Notes: generated from the sequence alone by a model not told the origin. A stretch of 64,000 nucleotides of DNA from Macrosoma leucophasiata (GCA_036365455.1 JAWQUS010000017.1:12648001-12712000), one strand, 5' to 3'. Shown: positions 1 to 11,083, counted from the first letter of the stretch. Translations and numbers: made by a program.

Positions 1-310
1 AAATTTGCACATCGACTTTAGGAAGGATAATAATAATGGCAACCCACGTCCACGTCGTTTAATACGTCCCACTGCTGGGCACGAATCTCTCCCCTTTTTG
101 GGGGAGGCCTGGAGCTTACTCCACCACGCTGCTCCAATGCGGATTGGTGGAGGTTAGGCAGGATACTTCGGCTTATTTCGGATCTATACAGCGTTATCTC
201 TTTCGTTTGACGTATAGCGACCATTTCGATCAATTTTGATCAATACTGGACTATCAAACATTGCTTACGTAGGCAGTGTTCAGCAGAGATAACGCTCTAC
301 GAAGTCGAAA
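1..310. other. Window edge, no gene; repeat fragment
   Basis: No coding exon is visible. Positions 50-170 contain the phrase CCCACTGCTGGGCACG followed by a GGGGGAGGCC stretch. This resembles a very common lepidopteran interspersed repeat, another copy of which lies at 23470-23590. The rest is unremarkable AT-rich DNA downstream of the last exon of the minus-strand gene that starts at 4502. Confidence 0.4.
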
Positions 311-3300
311 CTAGCCGATTGTCTCTTTCGTAGGCTCAATGTACAATATTTCTACTGTAGTTAATATTAGATACATATTTAAGATAATCCTACTGTTTAG
401 CAAATATTGTGGTCTTCCCCCAGTAAAGGCGACACCGCCGACATGATATTGTACATTTTTGTAAGGCGACTTGTACTTTGGTTTCGCTTTATTTTTCAAC
501 ATTTTTAGTTTGTTCACGTAAGCAACCATTCGAGGATCAGTGTTGCCTGTAAAATAATTTACCAGTTAAATGTTACTCAAACCCATTTAAATATTTCACT
601 TACTTATTAATGAAATTTAGGTGATGTTTAATACGCTTACACTCACAACCCCACTAGGTATAAACCTGTGTATGTGTTATATGTATACAACATATAAACC
701 TGTATCGTACGTAGGCACCTACGTAACACATACACAGACAGCAAATAAATATAAAGAGGTCGATACACACCGCTTGACTAATTAAACCGGGTCCCTAATA
801 GGAGATGCTACTTTATAAATAAATCTAATGTAGGTACCTAGTTAAAAAAATGACGATGTAAAAGTGCTCTCCAGGAGCCAAATTATATGAAATAAATGAA
901 TAAACTGAATAAACTCACGCAAAGTGCTCGGTGGTTCCCAAAACTTGTAATTACAAATTCTTTCCGCTTGTTTCTCTTTCTTGTTTCTTTCTTTGCGCTT
1001 TTCTAACTATAAGTAAATTAAAGTAGGTATTGTACAAACATTTCCAAAGAGATTGAAAGTTTGCTCAAAATATTAAAGTAAGTCGTTGATACCTTTTATT
1101 AAGCTACCTCTATTCAAATATTTATTAAAAATGTATGTCATGAAATACTCACAAACCCACGATCTTTGCACAATCTTTCATAACTCTGTAAATGTCATTA
1201 GGTTTAATTAACTTCCATAAATCAATACCTACAGCTATACCTACCTACCTACATGTTTTAACTAAGTATAAGTTTATTATAAAAACCAGCATTCCAAATG
1301 TATAACTTTACCCCATCGCTTCTAAGCCTGACTTTATACCCAAGGGGCAATGGCTTTTGAGCATTTTCTCGGTCATTAGGATGTTTTGTATAACATGGCA
1401 CATAGCATTTCTGAAGATATTCTCCATACCGTACAGAAGGTTGCCAATTCTTTTTTTGTCCTTAAAAAAGAAGTACTATGTAAAGTAAGTATCTTAATGA
1501 TTACATAATATACAAAAAGCCATAGAATTATAATACCTCTATGCAAAATACACAAACAATAACAATTGAATATTCCATCGGCAAGTTTAGACTTCATGGA
1601 GCGTTATCTATGCTGCACTACCTTCGTAATAGGTTAGGATCCCACTGCAGAATCATTTCGTTCATGCTACAAACCTAATTTTTATGCATATTTATAACCT
1701 AGAGAATATACATCCACTAGTACTAGTAGATGTATATTCTCTAGATTTACAAACATCACACAGCTAAGCTAAGGTGCGCAAGAGACAACGCTCTACAGAC
1801 CCAAAATAAGCCGAAGTAGGCCGATGTACAATATTTCTTGTTGTATACCTATACCTGTAATCAAAAGTTGTCACCTACTTGATTGCGACACAGTTACTGG
1901 TGGCTTCTCGGACTTTGTTAACTTTTCCAATCTCTCTACACATTCATCTAAATCAATAAATACTAACGACGACATTAAAATCATAGCATTCATATCATAT
2001 TCTGCAAAAATACAAAAACAATCACATAATTTCTGCAAATGACATATGAAGATCTAAATTTATTGATGTAAATATATGTAAATATTTAGTGATACAAGGT
2101 GACTGGTAAATCATGCATATCAATAGTCGATTCTCGTCCAAAATATTTCATAAAAATAGGTAGGTCATTTGTTGACCCAATTTGCCCGCAAATGGAGACG
2201 GAGATACTTAATCATTACTAGTAATCGTACCTACTAAAGTATTGTGCATTTAGAGCCCTAACTCACTAGGACCACGTCATAGCGGCGTCGCCAGCAGTAG
2301 CGGCTCTAGCTCGTGTAGCGCCCATGTGCAATGAAACCCTGACGCCCCCTAGGCCTGACCATGATGGTCCAAAACGATGCTCTTAGCTGTCTCAAGGAGG
2401 GCCGCGGTGCCCCCTGAGACGGCGGCGCCCGTGAGCATTGCACGACCTGCACTATAGGTTAAGCCACCCCTGGTCGCCAGCTACGTATCTAAGCATGAAG
2501 CAGCTAGCATGGAAATACATGATACCTAACTCACCTGGCCACCTTATGGCGACGTCTCCACAACATACAACTGCTTGGATACGTAGCCGGCGACGTCGCC
2601 ATGGCGTCCTAGTGAGTTAGGGCTCTTATACTAACGTGGTCGCAATTCACTCGGAGGCTTCTTGTAGTATGAACTGTAAAGATTCCATATAAATACCCCG
2701 GGATCCTCGACTGAATTTGTCATTGCCTGCATTAATATATTTCTCGGTATCCTCAACGTAACTCCAAGATCTGATAAGGATTTCCGCGTGCGTATCGGTA
2801 GGTCTTCAAGTAAATCTTGATGTATATTGGCTTTTAAATCGTGTAGAACTTCCCTCTGACTACTAGACAACTCATAATACCACGGGGGTCCCACTTCCAG
2901 ATTTAATCTTTTGGACTTCTTTATAGCTGAATAATTTGTTGAATAGGTAAATTAATTGAAAACTTATTAGGTGTGTTAACACACCTTATATCAGCTGTAA
3001 GGCGTCGTTGTGAGAATAGCAGAGACGACAAAGGCAGCTATTATTAAAAGATACTTATTAGAGCTACAGTGTCAGAGCCCGAGATCGTATTTGGGCACCA
3101 CGGAGTTACCACATTTTCACCGGTTTCAGTGTAGCAGCTCTATCTAATCGAACTGCCGCCAAACGGTGGTGTTCAGCATTATCGTGTTCCGGTTAGATGG
3201 TAATGTATAGCCCCGTAATAACTATCACCGAGATATAACAACTTAGGTCTTAGGGGTGGCAACGCGTTTGCCTTTTGACGTCGGGTTTTTTGTAAATGTC

Positions 3301-4502
3301 TATATGATACAGTCGTCACTAAACATCCATACTTGTTTGCCACCAAATTTTATTGAAAAAGCTTTGTCACTGTCACTAAGCGCAGTCTTAGGGCCTACCT
3401 GCAGTCTACAGGTTTCAATATTTTTCTTCTTGAAAATTGGATAACGAAATTATAAAATTAAAATAATATAATTATAATGTCAACATGTTCGCCCGCTATC
3501 AGGAAAACGCTAGTTCCTGATAGCGGTACGGCCCTGTAATTTCCGGCACAGAGGCATAAGACCTTAGGCCTTAGGAGTGGTAACGCATCTGCATTTTGAC
3601 CTTGGTCTTTGTGTGGGTGTCTATAGGCTGCAGTCATCACTTAACATCAATGTGAACTGCATGCTTGTTTACCACTTCCATTACATAAAAAAAAAGCGGG
3701 CATTTAGCTAATCATATGGTCTATCTATACATATGATACATAGGTACTACTTAGTATATTTCTGAATATCCGTGAACTTCGATTTGCTAGACAATTTATT
3801 TTTACCTTCAAGATGAAAGTAGAGTTTCATTTCTCTTAAAAATTTGAGCCACGTTCCAACTTTTTCGTTGTAAGGCTTTTTATTGATATTCTGTCGCATT
3901 TCTCTTTCTAGATAAACCCATACTGGTTCTTTTTTGTCGTAAATTTTCTAAAACAGTGTGAATCAATTCATTAGACATTTCTGCAATTAAGAGGTAGGAC
4001 TGGTAGGAGTAGGGCCTTCACTTGACTCCACTGTCTCCAATCTATCTGTCTCTCTCTCTTTCTCTTTTCACTGCTATTGACAATACAGATTGTTTCAAAT
4101 CTACTTTCTATGATTAAAACTTAAAATGCGTATGATTAATAAAACCGCGTATCTCGGTATTCGCGTAACACGCGGTAGCGTAAGTTGGGTCTTACTGTAC
4201 CTTTATTTATGCCAAATTACAACTTTCTTGTACCTACAAACAAAGAGTCTCTCGCAGCTAAGCTGCGCACGGACGGACTTAGCGAAACTATAAAGGTTTC
4301 TTGTAGGCTATCCTAAAAAGTCAAAATGTTTTTAGACTATCTCTATATAGTTTAATACCTAGTCACTACGTCACATCCCAAGCATTAACCTAAGACTTTG
4401 TAATCGAAGCTCAATCAAAATGCAAATTATTAAAATAGAAGGATAGGTACCTACCTTTTTCCTTAAAAAATACTGTACATTAGGCATTTTGTAATTCCCC
4501 AT
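311..4502 (-). CDS. Uncharacterised four-exon gene, 238 aa predicted
   Basis: I assembled this gene from four minus-strand exons: 4502-4455 (starts ATG), 3947-3806, 2926-2636 and 546-311 (stop TAG). Phases agree at every junction (0, 1, 1). The donors are GTAGGT, GTAAAA and GTTAGT, and the acceptors end TTTTAG, ATTCAG and TTACAG. The product is basic and lacks a signal peptide or membrane segment. Exon 2 is rich in aromatic and charged residues (VWVYLEREMRQ, TWLKFLREMKLYFHLEG). Exon 3 contains PPWYYELSSSQREVL and LGVTLRIPRNILMQAM. Exon 4 has a Lys/Tyr-rich stretch (KPKYKSPYKNVQYHVGG). I do not recognise the family and propose no function. An upstream exon near 4585-4680, opening MNRTIKKKLAKNKQ, could splice in frame (donor AAAC|GTAAAA, acceptor GAACAG at 4506) and lengthen the N-terminus. 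The third donor is weak and lies a few bases from a MITE. Confidence 0.6.
625..800 (-). repeat. tRNA-derived SINE, family C, degenerate copy
   Basis: The body phrase TACGCTTACACTCACA with 'ataaacctgtgt' and a CCGGGTC end matches better-preserved copies at 44810-45003 and 56345-56535. The tRNA-like head is decayed. It lies in intron 3 of the unknown minus-strand gene. Confidence 0.5.
1699..1744. repeat. 46-bp near-perfect palindrome
   Basis: The left arm CTAGAGAATATACATC is exactly complementary to the right arm. The centre is itself a double ACTAGT palindrome with a single mismatched pair. It lies in intron 3 of the unknown gene. Confidence 0.8.
2253..2625. mobile_element. 373-bp MITE, TTA target duplication
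   Basis: The ends are inverted repeats, GAGCCCTAACTCACTAGGAC on the left and its exact complement on the right, flanked on both sides by TTA. A 3-bp TTA duplication is typical of PIF/Harbinger elements. The interior is GC-rich for this window and shows no transposase frame. Its right end is about 10 bp from the splice donor of exon 3 of the unknown gene. Confidence 0.85.
3060..3300 (-). repeat. R290 dispersed repeat, divergent copy
   Basis: It contains the shared blocks 'gtgttcagca(c/t)tatcgtgttccggt', 'gccccgtaataactatcac' and 'ggggtggcaacgc'. This is a divergent subfamily of the ~290-bp repeat whose full copies lie at 16886-17178 and 41822-42108. It sits in intron 2 of the unknown gene. 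Confidence 0.6.
3493..3690 (-). repeat. R290 repeat, truncated, capped by a hairpin
   Basis: From 3527 the R290 tail is intact and ends in an A-run (CATTACATAAAAAAAAA). The 5' portion is missing and in its place stands a hairpin with 13-bp arms (CCGCTATCAGGAA, 8-base loop, complement) at 3493-3526. Confidence 0.7.
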
Positions 4503-6299
4503 GGCACTGTTCACTTTCCAATTTATACAAATAAAAAAAACTACAATTTCATTTACAAAAATTTTACGTTTGATTGATCTGATAAGTTACGCTTTTTTTC
4601 TTCCAATTGCCAAATATTTGTTGTATTTGTTTATTCTTTGCTAATTTCTTTTTTATCGTCCTATTCATTTCCGACCAGTCTACAAATATAAATTAATCTT
4701 TATTGCGGAAAAACATTGAGAACTACACAACTGCACTAGAAAATAGCATAAGTACACAGGGACTGATAGACGACCGCGTCGGTGACGGTTACGTGGAGCT
4801 TCGTAGCTATGAGCCACGTGGCTACGAGTTACGGAGCTACGAGCTACGGAGTTACTATTAACCTCTTCGCAGTACTTTTCACACGGCGGGGCGTCGCAGC
4901 TCGCAGCGTAAGCGTATCGCAATCGCGCTTACGACGAAAGCAATGAACATGTTCAAACAAGTCCGCACACGAAGCGGTGTTACAGCGCTTCGTAGGAATC
5001 ATCGGCCACACAACCCAGCTGAAGTGTTTAATGCACAGAGTGGGTACATTTGTCATTATGTGTATTTGTGTATTAAATGTATATAACTTTGATCTTGACG
5101 AACAAGTTTTTCTTTTCCTTCATTTATCATCATTGAAGGTATTGAAAAATTTTGTGATTGTTATGTTTTAACTAAGTAGTTTAAATTCTTATTTTTAATT
5201 TACTATTAATATATGTTTTTGCTTTTACTGAGTAATGGTTGTAATGGTTATTCACTATATATGGGTATTTGATGATTTCTTGACGTTTTGAAAGTATGTG
5301 TAAAGATCTATTCGAAACAAAAACATTTTCTATTCTATTCTATTCTTTTCTATGACAGTCAGTCGTAGCGTATCAATGGCGTAATAACTCAATAGAGTGC
5401 AAAGCAGTGCAAAGTATCTTCCATATCATAATCTAACGCGCTCGTGTAAATCCAAAACCGCCTTGGGCCTATTCCTACTATTATTATGATCTTCGTAAGT
5501 GCCATACTTTAATCATAATTATAAAAAATGTCAAAGTTTTAATTTGCGCAAGTAATACGGAACCTCAACGAAAAGGTAATCAGTGGTGACTGTGAATATG
5601 CTTAGGCTTGATGATATCCTCATTGAAAAATACAATAGAGGCTCGACAACCTTACTGCCACTGTAGGCACACCCAGAAGCACCTGCGACTGTCGCGCTTC
5701 GTACTGTGCTTGTAAAAATATCGATAATCTTTCAAGTGTGCTATGAAATTTGAAGAGGACCCTCGATTTCTTTAGGATCCCATCATCACATCATGACATG
5801 CTTACAATGGGACCAACTGTGAAGCACACATTTTAAAACTAAAAAAAAAATATCAAATTCGATACAGGCGTTTTCAAATTATCGCTGAACATACCTGCAT
5901 AAAAAAAAAGATACGGACGAATTGAGAACCTCCTCCTTTTTTGAAGTCGGCTAAAAACCCCACGCACGCCACGCGCAATAAAGGTTTCCGTTTCTCCAAT
6001 TAGGGTTTTTTTTCCAATTGGTTTGAGACCTATCACTAAACTTGTAAACTTGTGAAACCTAATTTGCTACGTAACCGTAAAACGTAACCGGCGAATCGTG
6101 GGTGTTTGCATGTATGCTTGAATGCATTCATTTATCTCTGCCTACCCCTTCGGGGATTACAGGCGTGAAGTTATGCTTTTACGTTTTTGTAATTTAAACT
6201 ACTTAGGAACTACATACTGTAATCTTTTTCACCCCTTCCAATGAACTAATTCCAATTAAATTAACTGGTAGAGACTACTAGAGACACATAGCCCTGTTT

Positions 6300-6580
6300 A
6301 CTAGTGGTAGAGCTCCAGTGACGGAGCTCGCGGGCGTAGGCACCACCGCATTACCTAATTTACTTGCCGCTAAATGGAAGTGTTCAGCACTAATCGTGTT
6401 CCGGTCAGGTGGTAATGTACCCACGGCCCTGTAATTTCCGGCACAGAAACATAACAGCTTAGGCCTCACGGGTGGTAACGCATCTGCATTTTGACCTTGA
6501 TCTTCGTGTGGCCTATAGGCTGCAGTCATCACTTAACATCAATATGAACTTCATGCTTCTTTGCCATTTCCATTACATTA
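6300..6580 (-). repeat. R290 dispersed repeat, near full length
   Basis: It carries the family blocks in order: GGTAGAGCTCCAGTGACGGA, the 'gtgttcagcac...cgtgttccggtcaggtggtaatgta' core, 'ctgtaatttccggcacag', and the 'ctgcagtcatcacttaacatc' tail ending CATTACATTACA. It has no coding capacity. Confidence 0.75.
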
Positions 6581-6689
6581 CACACAAACAATTGGTACTT
6601 ACTTTCATATAATACAAATTCATCACTTTAATCAAATATGTTCTTTTTAAACTTAAAATATTTTTGGGAACTACTTAGGTACTATCAGG

Positions 6690-6995
6690 GAAATAGATGC
6701 TTCATCATATGGGCACCTTATGAAATGGTAATCTATAAATATTAAAATCAATTGCTGTTCGTTAGTCTTACTAAGACTCGAGAACGGCTGGACTGATTTG
6801 GCTAATTCTGCTTTTGAATGATTTTTGGAAGTCCAGGGAAGGTTTAAAAGGTAAGAAAATATGAAAAAATTGAAGGAAAATAGTAAAAACCCCAATTTCA
6901 TTTACCCATACAAATAGTCCATATCTGTCAAACCTTTGACACATTATTTCATTCTGAGGCAATACGAAGTTTGCCGGGTCAGCTAGTTAAAGATA
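6690..6995 (-). repeat. RTE-like LINE 3'-end fragment
   Basis: The block runs from an 'ttaaaatcaattgctgttcgttagtc' end to 'cgaagtttgccgggtcagcta'. It is repeated in the opposite orientation at 28765-29040 and in related forms at 24490-24600 and 40240-40350. Such 5'-truncated tails are common in Lepidoptera; the RTE assignment is from general knowledge. Confidence 0.5.
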
Positions 6996-6998
6996 TAT

Positions 6999-7048
6999 TT
7001 GTTTAATTTTGTATAAGCAGAGAGTTCCGCTTATACAAAATTAAACAA
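6999..7048. repeat. Perfect hairpin, 20-bp arms
   Basis: The left arm TTGTTTAATTTTGTATAAGC is exactly complementary to 7029-7048, with a 10-base loop. No transposon ends or target duplications were seen. Confidence 0.85.
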
Positions 7049-7410
7049 CTTGACTATACATTTGACATAACTTCTTGTTACTAATGTTTAAGCTCTATTA
7101 GTGGAGCACCACTCATTTATCTATTTCATCTGCCAGTAAATGAGAGTGCTAAGTGAATTAACTGTATTGTTCTGATTAAATGGTAATATAGTAGTTATCA
7201 AAGTGGTTATCAAATCATTGCAATTTTACGTACATTACTACTATCATAATAAAATAAAATACTCGTGAATACACTGTGGCTTTTTGATTGTGAAAGAATT
7301 TTCATGATTGGTTCAGTATTTTCGAAGATTAGCCCCTACAAACAAACAAACGATCAAAGTGCCAAACTGCTACAAACTATTTACCTCTTAATAATATTAT
7401 TAGTATCATC

Positions 7411-7571
7411 ATGGATGAGACTCAGATTACTAAATTGTTAAATGGTGCTGTAAGTGATAAAACATCTCAAATTATTATTTTTGGGTACCTACCTACTCCA
7501 TTAGCTGCAGTATTCACTAATAACTTACGTGAACTGTATACTTCTATCCATGAAAACATGAGGGTTAGTTA
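7411..7571 (+). CDS. Possible isolated first exon, unknown protein
   Basis: An ATG opens a frame of about 54 residues with protein-like composition (motif IIIFGYLPTPLAAVF) before a potential donor AGG|GTTAGT at 7571/7572. The frame then continues into AT-rich, low-quality codons up to 7650. A possible acceptor (CTCTGCACAG at 7689) would join it to a short exon ending at a TGA near 7778, but that exon would be fully antisense to FTSJ1 coding sequence, which lowers its credibility. It could be a genuine 5' exon of an unrecognised plus-strand gene, a gene remnant, or chance. I recognise no family. Confidence 0.25.
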
Positions 7572-7614
7572 TATAAAAAAAAGAATTATATTATGCATTA
7601 TATGTATTTTAATG

Positions 7615-8490
7615 TTACTTATTTATCTGAAGATTTTTTGTTTTTTCTAATATATTTTTGTATGGGGGATTTATTGGACTCTGCACAGGTTCTTTATATT
7701 GGTAAGAAGTTTGGCCTTCCAGCAACAATGGGTAGGATGTGTCAGAGTCATAAGCACTTAAGTCACCACATGCGTTGAAGGGTACAATAAATCGGTTCGG
7801 GCCAGTAAATTGATTGAAATCACAATATTTATGATCTAACAACGGATTTACCATAGTGGGCACATACCCTGATGGTGGATTATAATTCTGACACACAACA
7901 AAAGCTTCTATACTTGAATTTCGAGAACTTCTTGGTTTTGAAACTGTAACAAAACTGAAGAATTGTTTCAATTGGGAATACAACAAAGTCACATCTTTAC
8001 CTCTAAATATTTTAGCAACAAACACGCCGCCCGTTTTCAGCACATGTGTGGTTATGTTAAGCGCTGCGAGGAGTAGTTGTGATTGAACATATTCATCAAT
8101 ATCATGTAGTCCAGTTACATCCGGAGCACCATCACAAACAACTAAATCAGCTTTGAGACCTTGAAATTCCTTTATGATTTCGTTGGCTGTGGATAATTTA
8201 GTGATATCACCTTGAATTTGTTTCACACCAGGCAACGCGGCCATAGCTTGCAAGTCGACAGCAACGATTTTAACATCGTCAATATTCTGCGTATTTTGTC
8301 GAAGTTTCTTCGTTAATACTTGACTCCAGCTACCCGGGGCTGCACATAAATCTACAGCCCGTAACACTCCATTGAATATATCGTACTCTTCATTTATTTG
8401 TAAGAGTTTAAAGGCACTTCTAGCTCGCCAACCTTCTTCTTTAGCTAACCTATAATAAATATCCCTTTTATCCTTAGATGTTTTTCCCAT
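7615..8490 (-). CDS. Ftsj1: tRNA (Cm32/Gm34) 2'-O-methyltransferase, FTSJ1/TRM7 type
   Basis: This single-exon gene encodes 291 aa with the FtsJ/RrmJ fold. The enzyme transfers methyl from S-adenosylmethionine to the 2'-OH of nucleotides 32 and 34 in the anticodon loop of tRNAs such as tRNA-Phe, in the cytosol, with a WD-repeat or THADA-type partner protein. Visible evidence: the N-terminal block KDIYYR-like [22 protein letters not shown]; the SAM-binding loop [14 protein letters not shown] at about 47-59; and the catalytic tetrad K28, D120 ([11 protein letters not shown]), K160 (FVAKIFRG) and E195 (SSIEAFVV). The length fits eukaryotic FTSJ1 orthologues. The C-terminal tail keeps the conserved INPPY motif. 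The start is the only ATG before the fold and gives the family N-terminus [10 protein letters not shown]. No introns or damage are visible. The 3' end overlaps an open plus-strand frame. Confidence 0.97.
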   Translation of the reverse strand: MGKTSKDKRDIYYRLAKEEGWRARSAFKLLQINEEYDIFNGVLRAVDLCAAPGSWSQVLTKKLRQNTQNIDDVKIVAVDLQAMAALPGVKQIQGDITKLSTANEIIKEFQGLKADLVVCDGAPDVTGLHDIDEYVQSQLLLAALNITTHVLKTGGVFVAKIFRGKDVTLLYSQLKQFFSFVTVSKPRSSRNSSIEAFVVCQNYNPPSGYVPTMVNPLLDHKYCDFNQFTGPNRFIVPFNACGDLSAYDSDTSYPLLLEGQTSYQYKEPVQSPINPPYKNILEKTKNLQINK

Positions 8491-8637
8491 GGCTAAAGGG
8501 AAGACAAATCAAATTAATAGTTTCAAGTGTAACCGTGTCTCGAATTTGTATTCTTCTAAATTGACAAAATAATTCTGATCCGATTTGAGAAAATAAAAGT
8601 AGGAAGTAGGTATTTTTGACACACGCCCTACTTCCTT
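8491..8637. promoter_or_regulatory. Presumed FTSJ1 5' flank
   Basis: About 150 bp of unique sequence separates the FTSJ1 start codon from a retroposon insertion, so the promoter must be within this stretch or inside the retroposon. No TATA box is evident on the minus strand. The call rests on position only. Confidence 0.3.
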
Positions 8638-9124
8638 TTTTTTTTTTTGTTTTATGGCATCGCTATTACGCATATTGCCAGTGTCAAGTAAAACGATATT
8701 TCGTATTTTTTTTTTTTTCTATTATGGCATCGCTATTACGCATATTGCCAGTGTCAAGTAAAACGATATTTCGTATTTATTTAAGCAGTGTAAAAGTTAG
8801 TTTATTATAGTCATCAAGTTTAATATGTAAGTATCAAATAAATAAGTTATGAAGTATAATATGTCAGTCAAGTGAGTTACAGTCAAGTTATTCGAGTAAA
8901 GCGATGGCTACTTTACCAGAACATTTACAATGAAGTTTTGGAGGCAAGCTGAAAAGTCGTGTTTTCGCACTGTTATTCTATTTCACTATACACGGGCACT
9001 GTAATAAACCTATATCAAACAAAATGCCCCCAATTTTATTCAATATAACTAAAAAATACACCAAGAAAATGAAATAAAATAAGAGCACCATACGCCTCTT
9101 TCAAGGTTCCCGCCAAAACTCCGG
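8638..9124 (-). mobile_element. Poly(A)-tailed retroposon, family D, copy 1
   Basis: It is flanked by an 11-bp direct repeat CCTACTTCCTT (8627-8637 and 9125-9135), a target duplication typical of LINE-driven insertion. On the minus strand it begins near TTTTGGCGGGAACCTTG and ends in an A-tail (T-run at 8638-8648). Its 3' ~70 bases, with A-tail, occur twice in tandem (8653-8718 and 8723-8780). It contains no tRNA-like A/B boxes. Copies lie at 11084-11466 and 33219-33929. Confidence 0.8.
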
Positions 9125-9135
9125 CCTACTTCCTT

Positions 9136-10277
9136 GTTGATAATTTAAAATCGACATGACAATTGACAAATGACATTCACTTATAGGGATGTCAAACTGA
9201 GATCGATTAAACGACAATTCGATACCAGTTTTTGGCAGAATTATTACTAAGTGTGATAGTTGCCACACGGGAAAAATAGAATAGAATAGACAATTCGATT
9301 TTTTGGACTGAAAACTGAAATAACGTTGACATGATGGAATCGGAATTTTAAGTTTTTTATAGGATAGAATCAATAGGCGTCTTGTTTCCATAATAAAATA
9401 AGTAAAGTTAGTGAAGCTTGTAATGGCCGCCAGAGGCCTCCGCAGAAAGGATGCAGAGGCAAATTAAAATCGATGTAACTTGTTAGGTTCTCGTAGTAGA
9501 CGTGTGATATTTGAACACAATGATAAGAAAGTTGTTATCAAGCGATTGCCACATGAAAGATTAGATTTGGGAGAGTAGGTATTTTCGCTTGGTCGAGAGG
9601 GTCGTCCACGGAGAGGTGGCCGACAGAGCACCTGATCCGCCTGCGGGGGCGGGGGAGAAGTGCGGGGAAGCGACGCGGTGGAAGCGTAAATACGCGGCGC
9701 ACTTTTTTAGAGCTCATTCAGTGGCGGAGCTCGGCGTAATAATGACTGATTATGCATATTCACGACCACCCCCACGCGTGGCATAGGCAGATGAGTAGTT
9801 ATCAGCTGGAAAAGCTCGCTTCAATGTACGTAACTATGAGATGAATATTTACATGAAAAATTAACTTAGGTATTTTATTACATATTTACCACACACACGC
9901 TGGCCTGAGCATGTACACGGATTGACGACGATGTACCGCGCGTAGAAAGTTAAGAAAATTAAGAAATTGTTACACAGCTTTGTATGGAATATTCCGCTTA
10001 GAAATCTCAAATTGTATGTAGGTAGTTTCGATTTATTATGTGATCACAGCTGATGTTGAATACGATGTTTTGTATGAAGAGAGAGGTGAAAGTCGCTGTA
10101 TTTTCGTAAATAAGAAAGGTACCGAGCTGAAAGTTATGTACGAGATGTATTTTTGTTGCCACTTTAGACACTTTAGTAATGTATAGTAGACACTTTAGTA
10201 ATGTATAGTATTAGCATTAAGTTTGTATAAGTTTTGTATAAGAAATTTTGGTAAATAAAGAGATATTGTGTATGTAT
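9136..10277. other. Intergenic, possible retroelement remnant
   Basis: I see no intact gene. Positions 9490-9575 encode a short gene-like peptide (RRVIFEHNDKKVVIKRLPHE) ending at a TAG, followed by a GC-rich block (9590-9780). This could be the decayed end of a retroelement whose LTR-like block follows. A direct repeat 'gacactttagtaatgtatagta' occurs at 10167-10209. Confidence 0.35.
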
Positions 10278-10710
10278 TGTAGCAAGGCAAAGATGGGTCG
10301 GCAGAGACGTATGACGGTTGTTGTAATTTAGACCGTATAGGCAGTCTTTTAGAGTCCTATCTCTGTTGACCCAGACCTTCGGGACTTTCCGTGTTTGGGC
10401 GTGTCACGGAATTTCTGCATGGAGGGAGACGGTTTGGAAGCATATAAAAATCGGCACATTTCGGTGCAAATTTGTCCTCGTTCGATTCTCAGCAAGGAAA
10501 GTGCTTCCAGACCGTGAAATTGCCAGTCAAGTGAAAGTGTAGAATAGTACCAGACCCTCTGGTTCGCTAGTTAGCTAGTACGTAGTGAAGTAAGCTAGTG
10601 ATTAAGTTAGCATAGAAAGATCATTGAAGAATTCGAAAAATATACAGTCCACTTGTACATCGATGCAGGCTTGTGTTTTCATTTTGGCGTGAGCCAATTT
10701 GTCCCCTACA
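10278..10710 (+). mobile_element. LTR-like block, probable solo or 3' LTR
   Basis: The segment starts TGTAGCAAGG and ends GTCCCCTACA, so it has TGTAG...CTACA termini. It carries a TATA box (CATATAAAAATCGG at about 10439) followed by a plausible start region. No target duplication was found and there is no second copy here, so this is inference from architecture. A solo LTR or the 3' LTR of a decayed element would fit. Confidence 0.4.
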
Positions 10711-10719
10711 AGTTTATCA

Positions 10720-10948
10720 CACCAATATTATAAATGTGAAAGTTTCTTTGTTTGGATGTTTGTCCGTCAATCACGCCGAAACTACTGAACGGATTTTGAT
10801 GAAGTTTGTTATACAGATAGGGTATTAGCTGATTTAGATTGACTGAGATGATTTGATGAGTTTCTATAGGTTACGCGAAAAGCGAACTACACGCGGGCAG
10901 AGCCGCGGGCAACAATATTTATGTAAAACAGCTAGTTTTACATAAATA
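10720..10948 (+). repeat. RTE-like LINE tail with a 14-bp-arm palindrome
   Basis: The phrase 'aatattataaatgtgaaagtttctttgtttgg ... actactgaacggattttgatgaa' is a typical lepidopteran LINE 3' tail. It ends in a palindrome at 10916-10948 (TATTTATGTAAAAC, 5-base loop AGCTA, complement). Confidence 0.5.
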
Positions 10949-11083
10949 TAGTTCGTTTAATTGGAAATAGATTATTTTCACGTCAATTTAATTGTGAATC
11001 GACTTATGACACTTCGATTCGAATCGATTCAATAAACGTTCTTATTTAGAAAGAATTGACAACCCTAATCACTTGTCAAAGTT

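Larger units (their letters stand above)
4503..7410. other. Intergenic, repeats only
   Basis: I see no convincing gene, apart from the possible upstream exon of the unknown gene near 4585-4680. Contents are: a degenerate array of GCTACGAG-type units at 4790-4860; a LINE 3'-end fragment containing GAGAACCTCCTCC at 5880-5960; the 3' half of a family B SINE at 6060-6180; an R290 copy at 6300-6580; an RTE-like LINE tail at 6690-6995; a 20-bp-arm hairpin at 6999-7048; and a degraded R290-like block at 7080-7200. Confidence 0.5.

Noticed and set aside
8616..8810. Plus-strand frames MASLLRILPVSS... at 8655, 8724 and 11098 as a small mitochondrial-type protein
   Set aside because: They are antisense within the family D retroposon and are repeated with it; coding is not supported, though origin from a captured transcript is noted in the findings.
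9589..9786. GC-rich plus-strand 65-codon frame as a gene
   Set aside because: Lies in a probable retroelement remnant, with no recognisable domain or splice partners.
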